Below, piece after piece: positions 1 to 8,601 of a stretch of 64,000 bases of DNA (position 1 is the stretch's first letter; each line of letters starts with the position of its first letter). Source of the stretch: Ochrobactrum quorumnocens (lineage in GTDB: Bacteria; Pseudomonadota; Alphaproteobacteria; Rhizobiales; Rhizobiaceae); contig NZ_CP022603.1 in NCBI RefSeq assembly GCF_002278035.1, positions 1 through 64,000 on the forward strand, given 5' to 3'. A model generated the notes under the pieces. It made no database searches. It saw only the letters and a list, made by a program, of their open reading frames with translations, and was not told the DNA's origin. The translations under genes were made by a program, and so were the position numbers.

Positions 1-32
1 AACCGTTTCACACTTTTCGGGATGTGCTCTCG
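1..32 (-). repeat. Partial copy A of the dispersed ~100-bp repeat
   Basis: The first bases match the outer end of the repeat copy at 46574-46677: both read ACTTTTCGGGATG followed by (T/C)GCTCT. The rest of the element would lie left of the window. No gene is evident between it and the GntR gene. Confidence 0.6.
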
Positions 33-138
33 TGTTCCACCCATGCCGGATAGCCCCGGCATTTTATTCAATGCATTTGCCAGAAAGCCGCTCCTCGCCT
101 TCGGGGATGCGATTGAAGCCTTGGCTCCGAATGCGAAC

Positions 139-157
139 TGGTATAATGAGTATTCCA
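139..157. promoter_or_regulatory. Candidate GntR/FadR-type operator
   Basis: TGGTATAATGAGTATTCCA is an imperfect palindrome (14 of 19 positions symmetric) about 110 bp before the GntR gene at 269. FCD-type GntR repressors commonly bind short palindromes of this kind near their own gene. Autoregulation is inferred; no second copy was found in the window. Confidence 0.35.
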
Positions 158-251
158 ATATCTGCAAGTGGAAAATTGTGAACCCAATCACGAGAGCGTG
201 GGTAACTGCTTTCATCTCGGCGCTTGAAGATGCATAAAGGGGGAGAAGCTC

Positions 252-272
252 ATGAGCGGTGAAATCCAATGA
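252..272 (+). other. Possible 6-codon leader ORF (MSGEIQ) coupled to the GntR gene
   Basis: A strong Shine-Dalgarno (GGGGGAGAA, about 239-247) precedes ATG at 252. The ORF ends in a TGA that overlaps the GntR ATG at 269 (ATGA). The GntR start itself has no good ribosome site, so translation could be coupled through this mini-ORF. It may equally be chance. Confidence 0.25.
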
Positions 273-973
273 ACAAGCCATTAGAACCTATCGTTCGCCG
301 CAAATTATCCGACGAGGTTTTTGACAGGCTCGAAAACATGATTACGTCCGGTGAGCTGAACCCCGGCGATGAAATGCCGTCTGAACGTGTTCTGATGGAG
401 CGCTTCGGCGTGGGGCGCCCTGCAATCCGTGAGGCAATGCAGTCGCTTGCCAAGATGGGACTTGTAAGCATTTCGCATGGGGAGCGTGCGAAGGTTTTGA
501 AGCTGACGGCGCGATCGATCTTTCTGCAGGTTGATCCGACAGCGAAGATCATGTTGGCGCAATCGATTGATTCACTTGAACATTTGAAGAGCGCGCGCAT
601 CTTCTTCGAGCGCGGGATTGCGCGCGAAGCGGCTTTGAAAGCAACGCCGCAGGACATAGCCGATCTAAAAGCAATTGTTCATCGTCAGCGTACATCGCTG
701 GGTGAAGCGGATGCCTTCATCTCTGCCGATATGGATTTTCATATTCGTATCGCAAAAATTTCAGGCAACCCGATCTTTGTCGGCTTGAGCGAGGCTATGC
801 TTGCATGGCTCCGTGAATATCACACGCATATGCTGATTTGGACGGGTAAAGAAAACTTTACGCTGGTCGAGCATGAAGAGATTCTGGATGGAATCGCCGC
901 GAAAGATCCGGATGCCGCGGAAGCCGCCATGCGTCACCACCTGGAGCGCTCGCGAGACCTTTACACGAAATAA
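269..973 (+). CDS. GntR-family regulator, FadR/FCD subfamily
   Basis: This 234-residue DNA-binding repressor has an N-terminal winged helix (about residues 10-75, with PSERVLMERFGVGRPAIREA) and a C-terminal all-helical FCD ligand domain (about 90-230). The FCD metal-site pattern is visible: D-x3-H in DMDFHIRIA, then His in EHEEILDGI and MRHHLERS. It resembles the NanR branch, which answers to sugar acids or sialic acid, but the ligand cannot be read from sequence. It converges with the LacI gene at 982-2001, so its target may lie left of the window or be itself. ATG 269 is used because the HTH begins shortly after it. Confidence 0.85.
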   Translation: MNKPLEPIVRRKLSDEVFDRLENMITSGELNPGDEMPSERVLMERFGVGRPAIREAMQSLAKMGLVSISHGERAKVLKLTARSIFLQVDPTAKIMLAQSIDSLEHLKSARIFFERGIAREAALKATPQDIADLKAIVHRQRTSLGEADAFISADMDFHIRIAKISGNPIFVGLSEAMLAWLREYHTHMLIWTGKENFTLVEHEEILDGIAAKDPDAAEAAMRHHLERSRDLYTK

Positions 974-981
974 CCGGCTAA

Positions 982-2001
982 TCAGCTTTCGGGGATATTT
1001 TCTCTGAAAATCACCTGAATGCGTGGCGGGTGATCGTCGATCTGTTCACCTTTAATGCTGTTGATCAGCGCTGCTAAAGCTTCGCGGGCTTCGACGCGTG
1101 GGTTCTGATCGATCACTGCATCCATCGTTCCGTTCAGCAAGAGCCGTTTGGTGCTTTCTGTCAATTCATGGCCTATGAATATGACGGAATCGGATTTTCC
1201 CGAATCTATCAACGCCTGCCCAATCCCCTGATTGCCTGCGCCAATATTGTAAATTCCGGCGAGGTCGGGATGGCGTTTGAGAAGGGCGGTCGTTTCGTTG
1301 TAGGCGCGCTCGCGGTCATCTTTAATTTCGTTGAGCTCAACAATGTTGAAGCGCGGAAACTCTTCTGCAAGCACGCGGCGGAAGCCCATTTCACGTTCTT
1401 CATGGCCGCGATAAGACAGCGAGCCTACAAAAAGCGCGATCTTTGTTCCGCCAGCTTTTCCCAAAAAGCGCCCCAGAACATAACCGCCTAAACGGCCTGC
1501 CGCGCGGTTGTCGATGCCAATATAACGAACGCGCGGCACATGCAGAATATCGGATGCTATCGTTACGATGGGAGTGCCGGACTGGGCGAGTGTCCGCATT
1601 GCCTCGCGCACTGTAGGGTGATCCAATGCGATGACGCCAACGCCATTGGTTTGTCCTTTGAGGTTTTCCAATGCATGGGCCAGTGTATCCGGGTTAAAGC
1701 CTTCGACGCTGTGAATGGTCAGATCAATTTCAGGATTTAGCGCAGATTGTCTGATGATTTGATCGCGCAGGTTGGCAATGAACGTATTGGTTCCGGCTGG
1801 CAGAACGAAGTCGAGTTTAATTTTGTCTGGCGCGGCTGTGGTTGTTCCAGCACCGCCGGGAAGGTAGCCCAGAGTGCGGGCTGCCTCGAATACGATTTCA
1901 CGGGTGCGTTCTTTGACGCCGTCACGATTGTTGAGCACACGATCAACTGTCGCACTCGAGACGCCAGCGGCTTTGGCGATGTCGGTCAATGTTGAGCGCA
2001 A
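982..2001 (-). CDS. LacI-family transcriptional regulator
   Basis: This 339-residue repressor opens with the LacI helix-turn-helix (residues 4-50; VSSATVDRVLNNR, with the VDR variant of the usual VSR). A sugar-binding periplasmic-type domain (about 62-335) follows, more like RbsB (Peripla_BP_4) than GalR. It is divergent from the Gfo/Idh gene at 2356. The 354-bp gap holds three copies of an AAATGATGTAA element, which makes it the probable local regulator of the oxidoreductase/isomerase pair and of itself. The ligand is unknown; a cyclitol or monosaccharide is plausible given the neighbours. Confidence 0.88.
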   Translation of the reverse strand: MRSTLTDIAKAAGVSSATVDRVLNNRDGVKERTREIVFEAARTLGYLPGGAGTTTAAPDKIKLDFVLPAGTNTFIANLRDQIIRQSALNPEIDLTIHSVEGFNPDTLAHALENLKGQTNGVGVIALDHPTVREAMRTLAQSGTPIVTIASDILHVPRVRYIGIDNRAAGRLGGYVLGRFLGKAGGTKIALFVGSLSYRGHEEREMGFRRVLAEEFPRFNIVELNEIKDDRERAYNETTALLKRHPDLAGIYNIGAGNQGIGQALIDSGKSDSVIFIGHELTESTKRLLLNGTMDAVIDQNPRVEAREALAALINSIKGEQIDDHPPRIQVIFRENIPES

Positions 2002-2355
2002 GTCCGGACCCCCAGAAAAATGATGTAAAATGATGTATTTCGATTTGGAAATGTTGCAAGCCTAAATCTTGCCGAACCTGACTTATCCTCATTAATTCGC
2101 CATAATGCATCAAATTACATCATTTCTATCTAAGAGGCAGTGCAAATTGTCTCGACTGCGATTGCGTCGATTAAAAAAGATGCAAAATGATGTAAAATGA
2201 TTTCTTCTGATGTTGACACTCTCGTCATCAGTCTTCATTAATCCTCAACATATCAATGGAGGTTGATATTTCTCATCGTTCACAGGGTCTTGTAGATTGG
2301 GCGGATGCCTTTCCGTCTCATATGGCTCGATGGGGAATTGTAGCGGGAGGATTAA
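2002..2355. promoter_or_regulatory. Divergent control region with three LacI-operator candidates
   Basis: No gene lies in these 354 bp. The 18-bp sequence AAAATGATGTAAAATGAT occurs twice exactly, at 2017-2034 and 2184-2201. A near copy in inverted orientation (AAATGATGTAATTTGAT read on the minus strand) lies at 2109-2125. The first sits just before the LacI start; the third is about 155 bp before the Gfo/Idh start. Further TGATGT hexamers flank them (2031-2036 and 2208-2213). Repeated sites on both sides of a divergent promoter suggest looping repression by the LacI protein encoded at 982-2001. Confidence 0.6.
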
Positions 2356-3447
2356 ATGAGCGCAGCGCAGGGCTTTGCCCCTGATCCGCAAGTCCGGGTT
2401 CGGGATTTCAAAATTGGCTGTATCGGTGCGGGTATGATTATGGCCGAATGCCATCTTGCAGCCTATAAGGAAGCTGGCTTCACCGTGTCGGCAATTGCTT
2501 CACGTACCAAGGCGAAGGCCGCAGAGGTCGCAGAGCGTTGGGGCATTGCGACCGTACATGACACGCCCGAAGCGCTGATCGCTGATGAAGCAATCCAAAT
2601 CCTCGACATAGCTTATCCACCGGATCAGCAACCAGATATCATTCGTAAAGCGCTTGCACAGCCACATATCAAGGGCATTCTTGCGCAAAAGCCGCTGGCT
2701 CTGACGCTTGAAGAAGCGATTTCTCTGCGCGATGAGGCGGCAAAAGCCGGTAAAATTCTCTCAGTCAATCAGAACATGCGCTACGACCAGTCGATGCGCG
2801 TGCTGAAGCAAATTCTCGACAATGGTGAGCTGGGCACGCCTGTGATGGCGACAATCGAGATGCGCGCCATCCCGCATTGGCAGGGATTTCTTGAAGACTA
2901 TGACCGTCTGACACTCTCCAATATGAGTGTGCATCATCTGGATGTGTTGCGCTTCCTGTTTGGTGAGCCGGACACAATCACCACACTGACGCGCACCGAT
3001 CCGCGCACCAAGTTTGCGCATAAGGATGGCATCACTGTTTCGACATTGATGTTCCCGAGTGGCGTGATGGCGGTTTCGATGGAAGATGTGTGGTCGGGGC
3101 CGCGCGAAGAAGGCTTTGACAGCGATATTTACATCAAATGGCGCGTCGAAGGCACGGATGGTGTGGCGCAAGGCACGATTGGCTGGCCCGATGGTTCGCC
3201 ATCGACGCTGACTTATGCTTCCAAAAAGACGACAGATGGCAAGTGGGTGAGCCCGAAATGGGAAACCATGTGGTTTCCGCATGCCTTCATTGGCGTCATG
3301 GAGCAGCTGCAATATGCGATCCACTCGGGCGAGCCGCCAGCATTATCAGTCGCAGACAATGTAAAGACAGTTGCACTTGTTGAGGCTGGTTACAAGTCGA
3401 TCGATGAAGGCCGCACGGTCAGATTATCCGAAATATCGGTAGATTAA
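2356..3447 (+). CDS. Gfo/Idh/MocA-family NAD(P)-dependent oxidoreductase
   Basis: This 363-residue dehydrogenase has a Rossmann domain (about 18-135; GCIGAGMIMAECHL is the nucleotide loop) and a C-terminal alpha/beta domain. The catalytic-lysine motif reads QKP (111-113) instead of EKP, a known variant that keeps the lysine. HHLDVLRFLFG near residue 195 is the usual substrate-site His/Asp segment. GGGAGG about 8 bases before ATG sets the start. It likely oxidises a sugar, glycoside or cyclitol hydroxyl, and is followed 25 bp later by a TIM-barrel isomerase, a common pairing for keto-sugar intermediates. Confidence 0.88.
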   Translation: MSAAQGFAPDPQVRVRDFKIGCIGAGMIMAECHLAAYKEAGFTVSAIASRTKAKAAEVAERWGIATVHDTPEALIADEAIQILDIAYPPDQQPDIIRKALAQPHIKGILAQKPLALTLEEAISLRDEAAKAGKILSVNQNMRYDQSMRVLKQILDNGELGTPVMATIEMRAIPHWQGFLEDYDRLTLSNMSVHHLDVLRFLFGEPDTITTLTRTDPRTKFAHKDGITVSTLMFPSGVMAVSMEDVWSGPREEGFDSDIYIKWRVEGTDGVAQGTIGWPDGSPSTLTYASKKTTDGKWVSPKWETMWFPHAFIGVMEQLQYAIHSGEPPALSVADNVKTVALVEAGYKSIDEGRTVRLSEISVD

Positions 3448-3472
3448 GAAGACAAAACGGGAGGGTTTTATC

Positions 3473-4387
3473 ATGATGCAGGTAGGTATTTTCAGTGGCT
3501 ATTTTCCTTATTCGCTAGAGGAAACAGCCAAAAAAATCCGGGCGCTGGATTTCAATACAGTCCAGTTGGATATGCACTTCAAAGACATCGACCTCAGTGC
3601 GGGTCAGATCACCAAGGATAAGTGCGTCAAAATTCGTGAGACTTTCCGCGATAACAATCTGCCGATCTCGTGCATTTCCGGCTACACGAACATTATTCAT
3701 CCAGACAAGGCAGAGCGTGAGCGTCGCGTCGGCTATCTCAAAGAGATCATCCGCCATGCGCAATATCTCGGTACACCTTATGTGATTTCAGAAACCGGCA
3801 CTTACAACACCGATTCCGACTGGGTTCATCATCCGAAAAACAAGACCGAAGAAGGTTTTGAAGAATGCCGCAAGGTCATCGCTGACCTCTCGCAGTTTGC
3901 CTATGATCATGGCGCAGTATTCCTGCTCGAAACCTATGTGAACAATGTGGTCGGTTCGGTCGAGGAAACAGTGAAGATGTTTGCGCAGGTCGATCATCCG
4001 GGGCTTGGCCTGCTGATGGATCCGACCAATTATTTTGAGACGCACAATATCGACCGCATGGATGAAATCCTCAATCAGGTTTTTGATACGCTAAGCGACA
4101 AGATCAAGATCGGCCACGCGAAAGACGTCAAGCGCTCGGGCGATGACAAGACGGAAAAGCATGCCGATATTGGTGATGCCGATGCGCTTGAAAGCCATAC
4201 TTTCCGTGGTGTTGGCGAAATCGAACTGCCTGCTCCGGGTCTCGGTTCATTGAACTATGACCTTTATCTCAAGCGCCTTGCCCAAAAGCATCCGAATATT
4301 CCGATGATCATCGAACATCTTGATGAGGCTGATGTGCCGCGTGCGAAGAAGTTCCTTGATGGCAAGCTGCGCGCGCAGGGACTTTAA
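3473..4387 (+). CDS. Sugar phosphate isomerase/epimerase-family TIM barrel
   Basis: This 304-residue AP-endonuclease-2-like (xylose-isomerase-type) TIM barrel carries the metal-ligand segments FLLETYVNN (Glu), LLMDPTNYFE (Asp), IKIGHAKDVK (His) and MIIEHLDEADV (Glu). Members include IolE/IolI-type inosose enzymes, tagatose epimerases and keto-glycoside lyases. GGGAGGG lies 8 bases before ATG 3473; ATG 3476 is an alternative. It is co-transcribed with the Gfo/Idh gene, so its substrate is probably the keto product of that enzyme. A hairpin terminator follows the gene. Confidence 0.85.
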   Translation: MMQVGIFSGYFPYSLEETAKKIRALDFNTVQLDMHFKDIDLSAGQITKDKCVKIRETFRDNNLPISCISGYTNIIHPDKAERERRVGYLKEIIRHAQYLGTPYVISETGTYNTDSDWVHHPKNKTEEGFEECRKVIADLSQFAYDHGAVFLLETYVNNVVGSVEETVKMFAQVDHPGLGLLMDPTNYFETHNIDRMDEILNQVFDTLSDKIKIGHAKDVKRSGDDKTEKHADIGDADALESHTFRGVGEIELPAPGLGSLNYDLYLKRLAQKHPNIPMIIEHLDEADVPRAKKFLDGKLRAQGL

Positions 4388-4404
4388 TACACCTGGGCGG
4401 GGTG

Positions 4405-4450
4405 AGGCGGCCGGTACTACAAACAAGCGTTTAGACACTGGCCGCCTTTT
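4405..4450 (+). terminator. Rho-independent terminator after the isomerase gene
   Basis: AGGCGGCCGGT (4405-4415) pairs with ACTGGCCGCCT (4437-4447) with one G-U pair and a 21-base loop, followed directly by a T run. It separates the Gfo/Idh-isomerase pair from the DUF4432 gene, so the latter may have its own promoter or depend on read-through. Confidence 0.7.
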
Positions 4451-4490
4451 GAATGAAATGGCTGTACGCAGTATTATTTAAGGTGCGAAC

Positions 4491-5672
4491 ATGGTGAAGC
4501 TTTACGGAGAGGCGAGATCGCGTCGCGATATTGCCGCGAGCAGTGGCTCTTTTGCGCAATTTGCAGGCGTTCGCCTGATGACGCTGGAAGACGGATTGGA
4601 GCGCGGCATAAGAATGCTGGAGTTTCGTTCAGGCACCGGCTTGCGTTTTACCGTACTGGTTGACCGCGCTTTGGATATCGCCGATTGCGATTATCGCGGC
4701 ATGGCTATCGGCTGGAATTCGCCATCTGGCTTCCGCCATCCGGGCCTGCATGAATATGAAGGCGAGGGTGGCCTCGGCTGGATGCGCTCTTTCTCGGGCC
4801 TGATGATCACATGCGGTCTCGATCATATCCTCTTCATGTATGACGAGGCGGCGGATCATTATAATTACAAACCGCGAGAGACGATCAAGCATTCCATTCA
4901 TGGTCGCGTTGGCACCATTCCGGCGAAACTCACCGGCTATGGTGAACGCTGGGAAGGCGATGAATGCTTTCTCTGGTGCGAAGGTGTCGTCACGCAAGGA
5001 ACCGTCTTCGGCGAACATCTTGAACTCACACGTCGTATCGAAATTAAAGCTGGCACCAACGATATTAAGCTGACGGATCGTGTGACCAATCGCGGCTTTT
5101 ATCGCACGCCGCATATGTATTGCTATCACATCAATGTCGGTCATCCGGTTTTGGCTGAGGGGTCGCGCTATCTCGCTCCCATCAAGGATGTTGTCTGGGC
5201 AGCGCATGCGGGCGAGGATTACCAAAAGCAGGGCGTCGGCTATCGCTCAATGCCTGCGCCGCAAATGCAGTTTCATGAGCAGGTCTGGCAGCATGAAATG
5301 GGTGCGGATGCCAATGGCGAAGTGCCGGTCGCGCTGGTCAATGACAGGCTTGGTATCGGCTTTGAGGTTGTCACCCGCAAGGATCAGTTCCCCTGCATGT
5401 ATGAGTGGCAGAACCTGCAGGCTGGGCAATATGCACTTGGCATTGAACCAGCCACCAACCACGTCCTTGGGCATGGAGCTGCGCGTGAACGCAATGAGCT
5501 GATCTGGCTCGAACACGGCGAGGAGCGTCGCTACGATAGCACGTTCCGTATCCTTGCAAATACCTCGGAAATTGTGGCAAGCGAGGCTCGAATTGTGGCG
5601 ATTTGCAGGCAACCTGATGGCGATTATCCGGCACCATCAGGTAATCACATTACCATTGGAGGCCGCTCATGA
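4491..5672 (+). CDS. DUF4432 family, aldose-1-epimerase-like protein
   Basis: The 393-residue protein belongs to the DUF4432 branch of the galactose-mutarotase beta-sandwich fold. Fold-typical segments include IKHSIHGRVGTIPAKL (His/Arg sugar contacts, near residue 135) and LGIEPATNHV, where a Glu sits in the position of the mutarotase general base. It probably interconverts anomers or binds the sugar handled by the neighbouring dehydrogenase and lactonase. AAGGTG precedes ATG 4491. Its end overlaps the SDR gene by 4 bp (ATGA), implying translational coupling. Confidence 0.8.
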   Translation: MVKLYGEARSRRDIAASSGSFAQFAGVRLMTLEDGLERGIRMLEFRSGTGLRFTVLVDRALDIADCDYRGMAIGWNSPSGFRHPGLHEYEGEGGLGWMRSFSGLMITCGLDHILFMYDEAADHYNYKPRETIKHSIHGRVGTIPAKLTGYGERWEGDECFLWCEGVVTQGTVFGEHLELTRRIEIKAGTNDIKLTDRVTNRGFYRTPHMYCYHINVGHPVLAEGSRYLAPIKDVVWAAHAGEDYQKQGVGYRSMPAPQMQFHEQVWQHEMGADANGEVPVALVNDRLGIGFEVVTRKDQFPCMYEWQNLQAGQYALGIEPATNHVLGHGAARERNELIWLEHGEERRYDSTFRILANTSEIVASEARIVAICRQPDGDYPAPSGNHITIGGRS

Positions 5673-6439
5673 GCGGTGCACCCATGTTTTCAGTAGCGGG
5701 GAAAACCATTCTCTATACAGGTGCTGCCGGTGGTTTGGGGCTTGAAACAACCTTGAATTTCCTGCGCGCCGGTGCGCGGGTTGTCGCCATAGATCATGAC
5801 CCGAAGAAGATCGAGGAGCTGAAAAGCAAAGCAGAACTTGAGAGCCTTGACGGTCTTTCGATCCACGCACTTGATTTGTCTGATTTATCGGCACTTCGCC
5901 CGGCATTGGAGGCTATTTCCAGTGACGTTGGGGGCTTTGATGTTGTGATTAACAATGCCGCGATTTATCCCTCAAAGCCTTTTGAAGAATACACGCTTGA
6001 GGAAATGCAGAAGGTGCAGCACATCAATGTTGATGCGGGCATTGTCTGCGTTCAGGTGGCGTTGCCGCATATGCGGAAAAAGGGTTGGGGGCGGATAATC
6101 AATATCGCCAGCGTTACCGCCTATGGCGGTTGGGCGCAGCTATCGCCGTATGTGCAGTCTAAGGGCGCGTTGATCGGGCTTGCCCGCGCCTGGGCACGTG
6201 AATTTGGTACCTATGGCATTACCGTCAATGCGATTTCTCCGGGCGCATTTCCAACGGACGCAGAAAAAATCCATCCCGATCCAGAAGGCTATACGCGCTT
6301 TGTGTTGGACCATCAGGCGGTGAAACGTCGTGGTTCCGCCCATGATATTGCTTCCGCATTGATGTTTCTTGCTTCTGAAGAAGCTGGGTTTATCACCGGC
6401 CAGACCTTGAATGTCGATGGCGGATGGGTGATGCATTAG
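5669..6439 (+). CDS. Short-chain dehydrogenase/reductase
   Basis: A 256-residue classical SDR. The cofactor loop is TGAAGGLGLE (residues 17-26), NNAA is at 95-98, and the catalytic residues are S148, Y161 and K165 (YVQSK). The C-terminus GQTLNVDGGW is typical of the sugar and 3-oxoacyl reductase group. ATG 5669 overlaps the stop of the upstream epimerase-like gene and has GGAGG 6 bases before it. Between an epimerase-like protein and a lactonase, the simplest role is oxidation of an aldose to its lactone. The cofactor preference was not determined. Confidence 0.88.
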   Translation: MSGAPMFSVAGKTILYTGAAGGLGLETTLNFLRAGARVVAIDHDPKKIEELKSKAELESLDGLSIHALDLSDLSALRPALEAISSDVGGFDVVINNAAIYPSKPFEEYTLEEMQKVQHINVDAGIVCVQVALPHMRKKGWGRIINIASVTAYGGWAQLSPYVQSKGALIGLARAWAREFGTYGITVNAISPGAFPTDAEKIHPDPEGYTRFVLDHQAVKRRGSAHDIASALMFLASEEAGFITGQTLNVDGGWVMH

Positions 6440-6465
6440 GGAACAAATTTGCATTGGAGGAATGC

Positions 6466-7554
6466 GTGAGGAAACTTTATCTGGCAGTCGGGTCGCTTAA
6501 TCGCGAAGCCCCTTATTTTCAGGGCGCGCGTGGCGAAGGCCTTTCTATCTACGCGTTCGATACGACGACAGGTGAAGCTCAGCGCATTTGCGGCACAAGC
6601 TCAGTCGATAATCCGACATTTCTTAGCGTCGATCCGGCTTCAGGCGTCATTTACGCCAATTCGGAAGTGTTCAACTGGCATGAAGGCACTGTTACCGCCT
6701 ATCGATTTGATGCCGGGCGTGGTGAGCTTGTTTATCTCAACAAACAGGCGTGCCTGGGCAGCATATCGGCCTATAATATGGTTACGCGCGATGGAAAATT
6801 TGTGCTGGTTGCCAATTATGCCATGGGAACCGGTGGGCCGGATCAATCGCTGGTCGCATTGCCGGTCTTAGCCGATAGTGGTTTGGGGCCGGTTAAAGGT
6901 TCTGTTCGTCACGAGGGAGTGCTTGGACCAATCACCGATCGGCAGGAGCGAAGCCATCCGCATTGTGTGGTTGAAACGCCAGAGGGCGGTATCTTTCTCG
7001 CCGCCGATCTTGGCCTTGATGAAATCATAACGTACCGATTGGATGATGAGGGTGCGTTTGAGCGCCTCAGCAGTGTTGCTGTTATAGCTGGCTCCGGGCC
7101 TCGACATATTGCGCAGCATCCGAACGGTCGGTTTGTCTATGTTTCAAACGAGCTTGATTCCAGTGTTTCGCTTATTCATCGTGACGGCACGCAGTTGAGC
7201 CTTGGCCAAACTCTGCCAAGCGTGCCTGCGGACGTCCAATCTCATGGTGCAGATATTCATCTGACACCCGATGCGCGGTTTCTCTACTGTTCGAACCGTG
7301 GGCCCGACAGCATCACGGCATTTCGTGTGGATCAGGAAAATGGCAGCTTGGTTGAGATCGGCCAGAGCTTTACGGGTGGAAAAACACCGCGTAATTTTGC
7401 TGTGACACCAGATGGTGGATGGCTTCTTGCCGCAAACCAGAACGGAGATTGCATCGCAATTTTCACAATCGACAAGGAGACAGGTATCTTGAACGATACT
7501 GGCAAGCGCATCGAAATTGGCACTCCCGTCTGTGTGAGGCCGTTCTATCTGTGA
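6466..7554 (+). CDS. Lactonase family protein (seven-bladed propeller, 6-phosphogluconolactonase-like)
   Basis: This 362-residue beta-propeller of the lactonase family (PF10282) also includes E. coli Pgl and muconate cycloisomerase-type folds. Repeated blade signatures such as HPNGRFVYVSNELDSS, TPDARFLYCSNRGPDS and TPDGGWLLAANQNGD are visible. GTG 6466 is chosen over the ATG at 6424 because GGAGG lies 5 bases before it and the upstream ATG would overlap the SDR gene. It likely hydrolyses the lactone made by the SDR. The end overlaps the next LacI gene by 4 bp. Confidence 0.82.
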   Translation: MRKLYLAVGSLNREAPYFQGARGEGLSIYAFDTTTGEAQRICGTSSVDNPTFLSVDPASGVIYANSEVFNWHEGTVTAYRFDAGRGELVYLNKQACLGSISAYNMVTRDGKFVLVANYAMGTGGPDQSLVALPVLADSGLGPVKGSVRHEGVLGPITDRQERSHPHCVVETPEGGIFLAADLGLDEIITYRLDDEGAFERLSSVAVIAGSGPRHIAQHPNGRFVYVSNELDSSVSLIHRDGTQLSLGQTLPSVPADVQSHGADIHLTPDARFLYCSNRGPDSITAFRVDQENGSLVEIGQSFTGGKTPRNFAVTPDGGWLLAANQNGDCIAIFTIDKETGILNDTGKRIEIGTPVCVRPFYL

Positions 7555-8597
7555 GCGGTGAATCTAGTCTTCCACGAAAGCAACGCCGTAAGGGCTCTGG
7601 CGTGACCATGGCCGACGTGGCTGCGGCTGCAGGCGTGTCGATGCAGACGGTCTCGCGGGCGCTCCGCTTTCCAGATTCGGTAATGCCTGAAAAGCGCAAG
7701 GCTATTCAGGACGCGATTGAGAAAACCCATTACGTCCATAATCTCGCTGCAAGCCACCTTGCTTCGCATAAGAGCAATACGGTTGCAGCAATTATCCCGA
7801 CACTCTCAGCTTCTGTTTTTGCAGAAACCATCCAGCATTTTTCCGACGTGCTCCACCATGCGGGGTATCAGATTTTCTTAGGTAATACGGATTATCGCCC
7901 TGAGCGTGAGGAAGAAATTATCCGCAGCCTTTTGGGTCGTCGTCCGGACGGCATTTTTCTCATCGGTACGCATCACAGCAAGCGCAGCGTGGCGCTGCTT
8001 AAGCGGGCTGCGATACCTGTCGTTGAAGGTTGGGATTTTACAGACAAGCCGATTGATCGGTTGGTTGGGTTTTCCAACACGGCCGCGATTGCAGAGATGG
8101 TCGATCATCTGATTAATGCAGGCAGGCGTTATATTGTTTTCGCAGGCGTTGTCAGAAAAGGTGACAGTCGTGCAGCCGAGCGTCGTGCCGGGTTCAAGGC
8201 GGCAATGGAGCGGCTGTTTCCAGACGAAAAGCCACGTATCACCGTGGCGACCGAAATGCCGATTGCCATGGCTTCGGGCGTTGATCTTTTGCGTCGGGCA
8301 CTCGCGCAATATCCTGAAGCTGATGCCGTCATGTTTTCGAGCGATATTCTGGCATCAGGCGCGCTGCTGGAAACGCAGCGTATTGGTATCAAGGTGCCGC
8401 AACGCTTAGCGATTACCGGCTTTGGTGACTTTGAATTATCAGGTCATCTGCTACCGCCATTAACGACGGTTGCGGTGCCTTCGGCAGAAATTGGACGACA
8501 GGCGGGTGAGCTTTTGCTGCAAGCCATGCGCGGTGAGACATCGGCTAACACCATCGTTGATGTCGGCTTTGAGCTGAAGATCAGGGCCAGTGGTTAA
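7551..8597 (+). CDS. LacI-family regulator (GntR/GalR-like)
   Basis: From GTG 7551, which overlaps the lactonase stop (GTGA), this is a 348-residue repressor. The open frame extends upstream to 7419, inside the lactonase gene. The HTH (about 21-68) contains ADVAAAAGVSMQTVSRALRF; the rest is a Peripla_BP_3 ligand domain. The palindromic TTAGCGCTCAC sites at 14591-14663 have the central AGCGCT typical of this subfamily, and this is the nearest regulator suited to them. It therefore probably controls the ABC importer operon and perhaps the CoA-transferase operon. Confidence 0.86.
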   Translation: MSGESSLPRKQRRKGSGVTMADVAAAAGVSMQTVSRALRFPDSVMPEKRKAIQDAIEKTHYVHNLAASHLASHKSNTVAAIIPTLSASVFAETIQHFSDVLHHAGYQIFLGNTDYRPEREEEIIRSLLGRRPDGIFLIGTHHSKRSVALLKRAAIPVVEGWDFTDKPIDRLVGFSNTAAIAEMVDHLINAGRRYIVFAGVVRKGDSRAAERRAGFKAAMERLFPDEKPRITVATEMPIAMASGVDLLRRALAQYPEADAVMFSSDILASGALLETQRIGIKVPQRLAITGFGDFELSGHLLPPLTTVAVPSAEIGRQAGELLLQAMRGETSANTIVDVGFELKIRASG

Positions 8598-8601
8598 TTA
8601 G

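Noticed and set aside
22..237. 71-codon open frame at the window start
   Set aside because: It overlaps repeat copy A and the candidate operator, has no ribosome site, and its residues match no family I recognise.
2686..2694. QKP instead of EKP in the Gfo/Idh dehydrogenase as a sign of lost activity
   Set aside because: The catalytic lysine is kept and Gln at this position occurs in active branches of the family.
4629..5225. 198-codon minus-strand frame inside the DUF4432 gene
   Set aside because: Antisense shadow; no ribosome site and composition typical of reverse frames.
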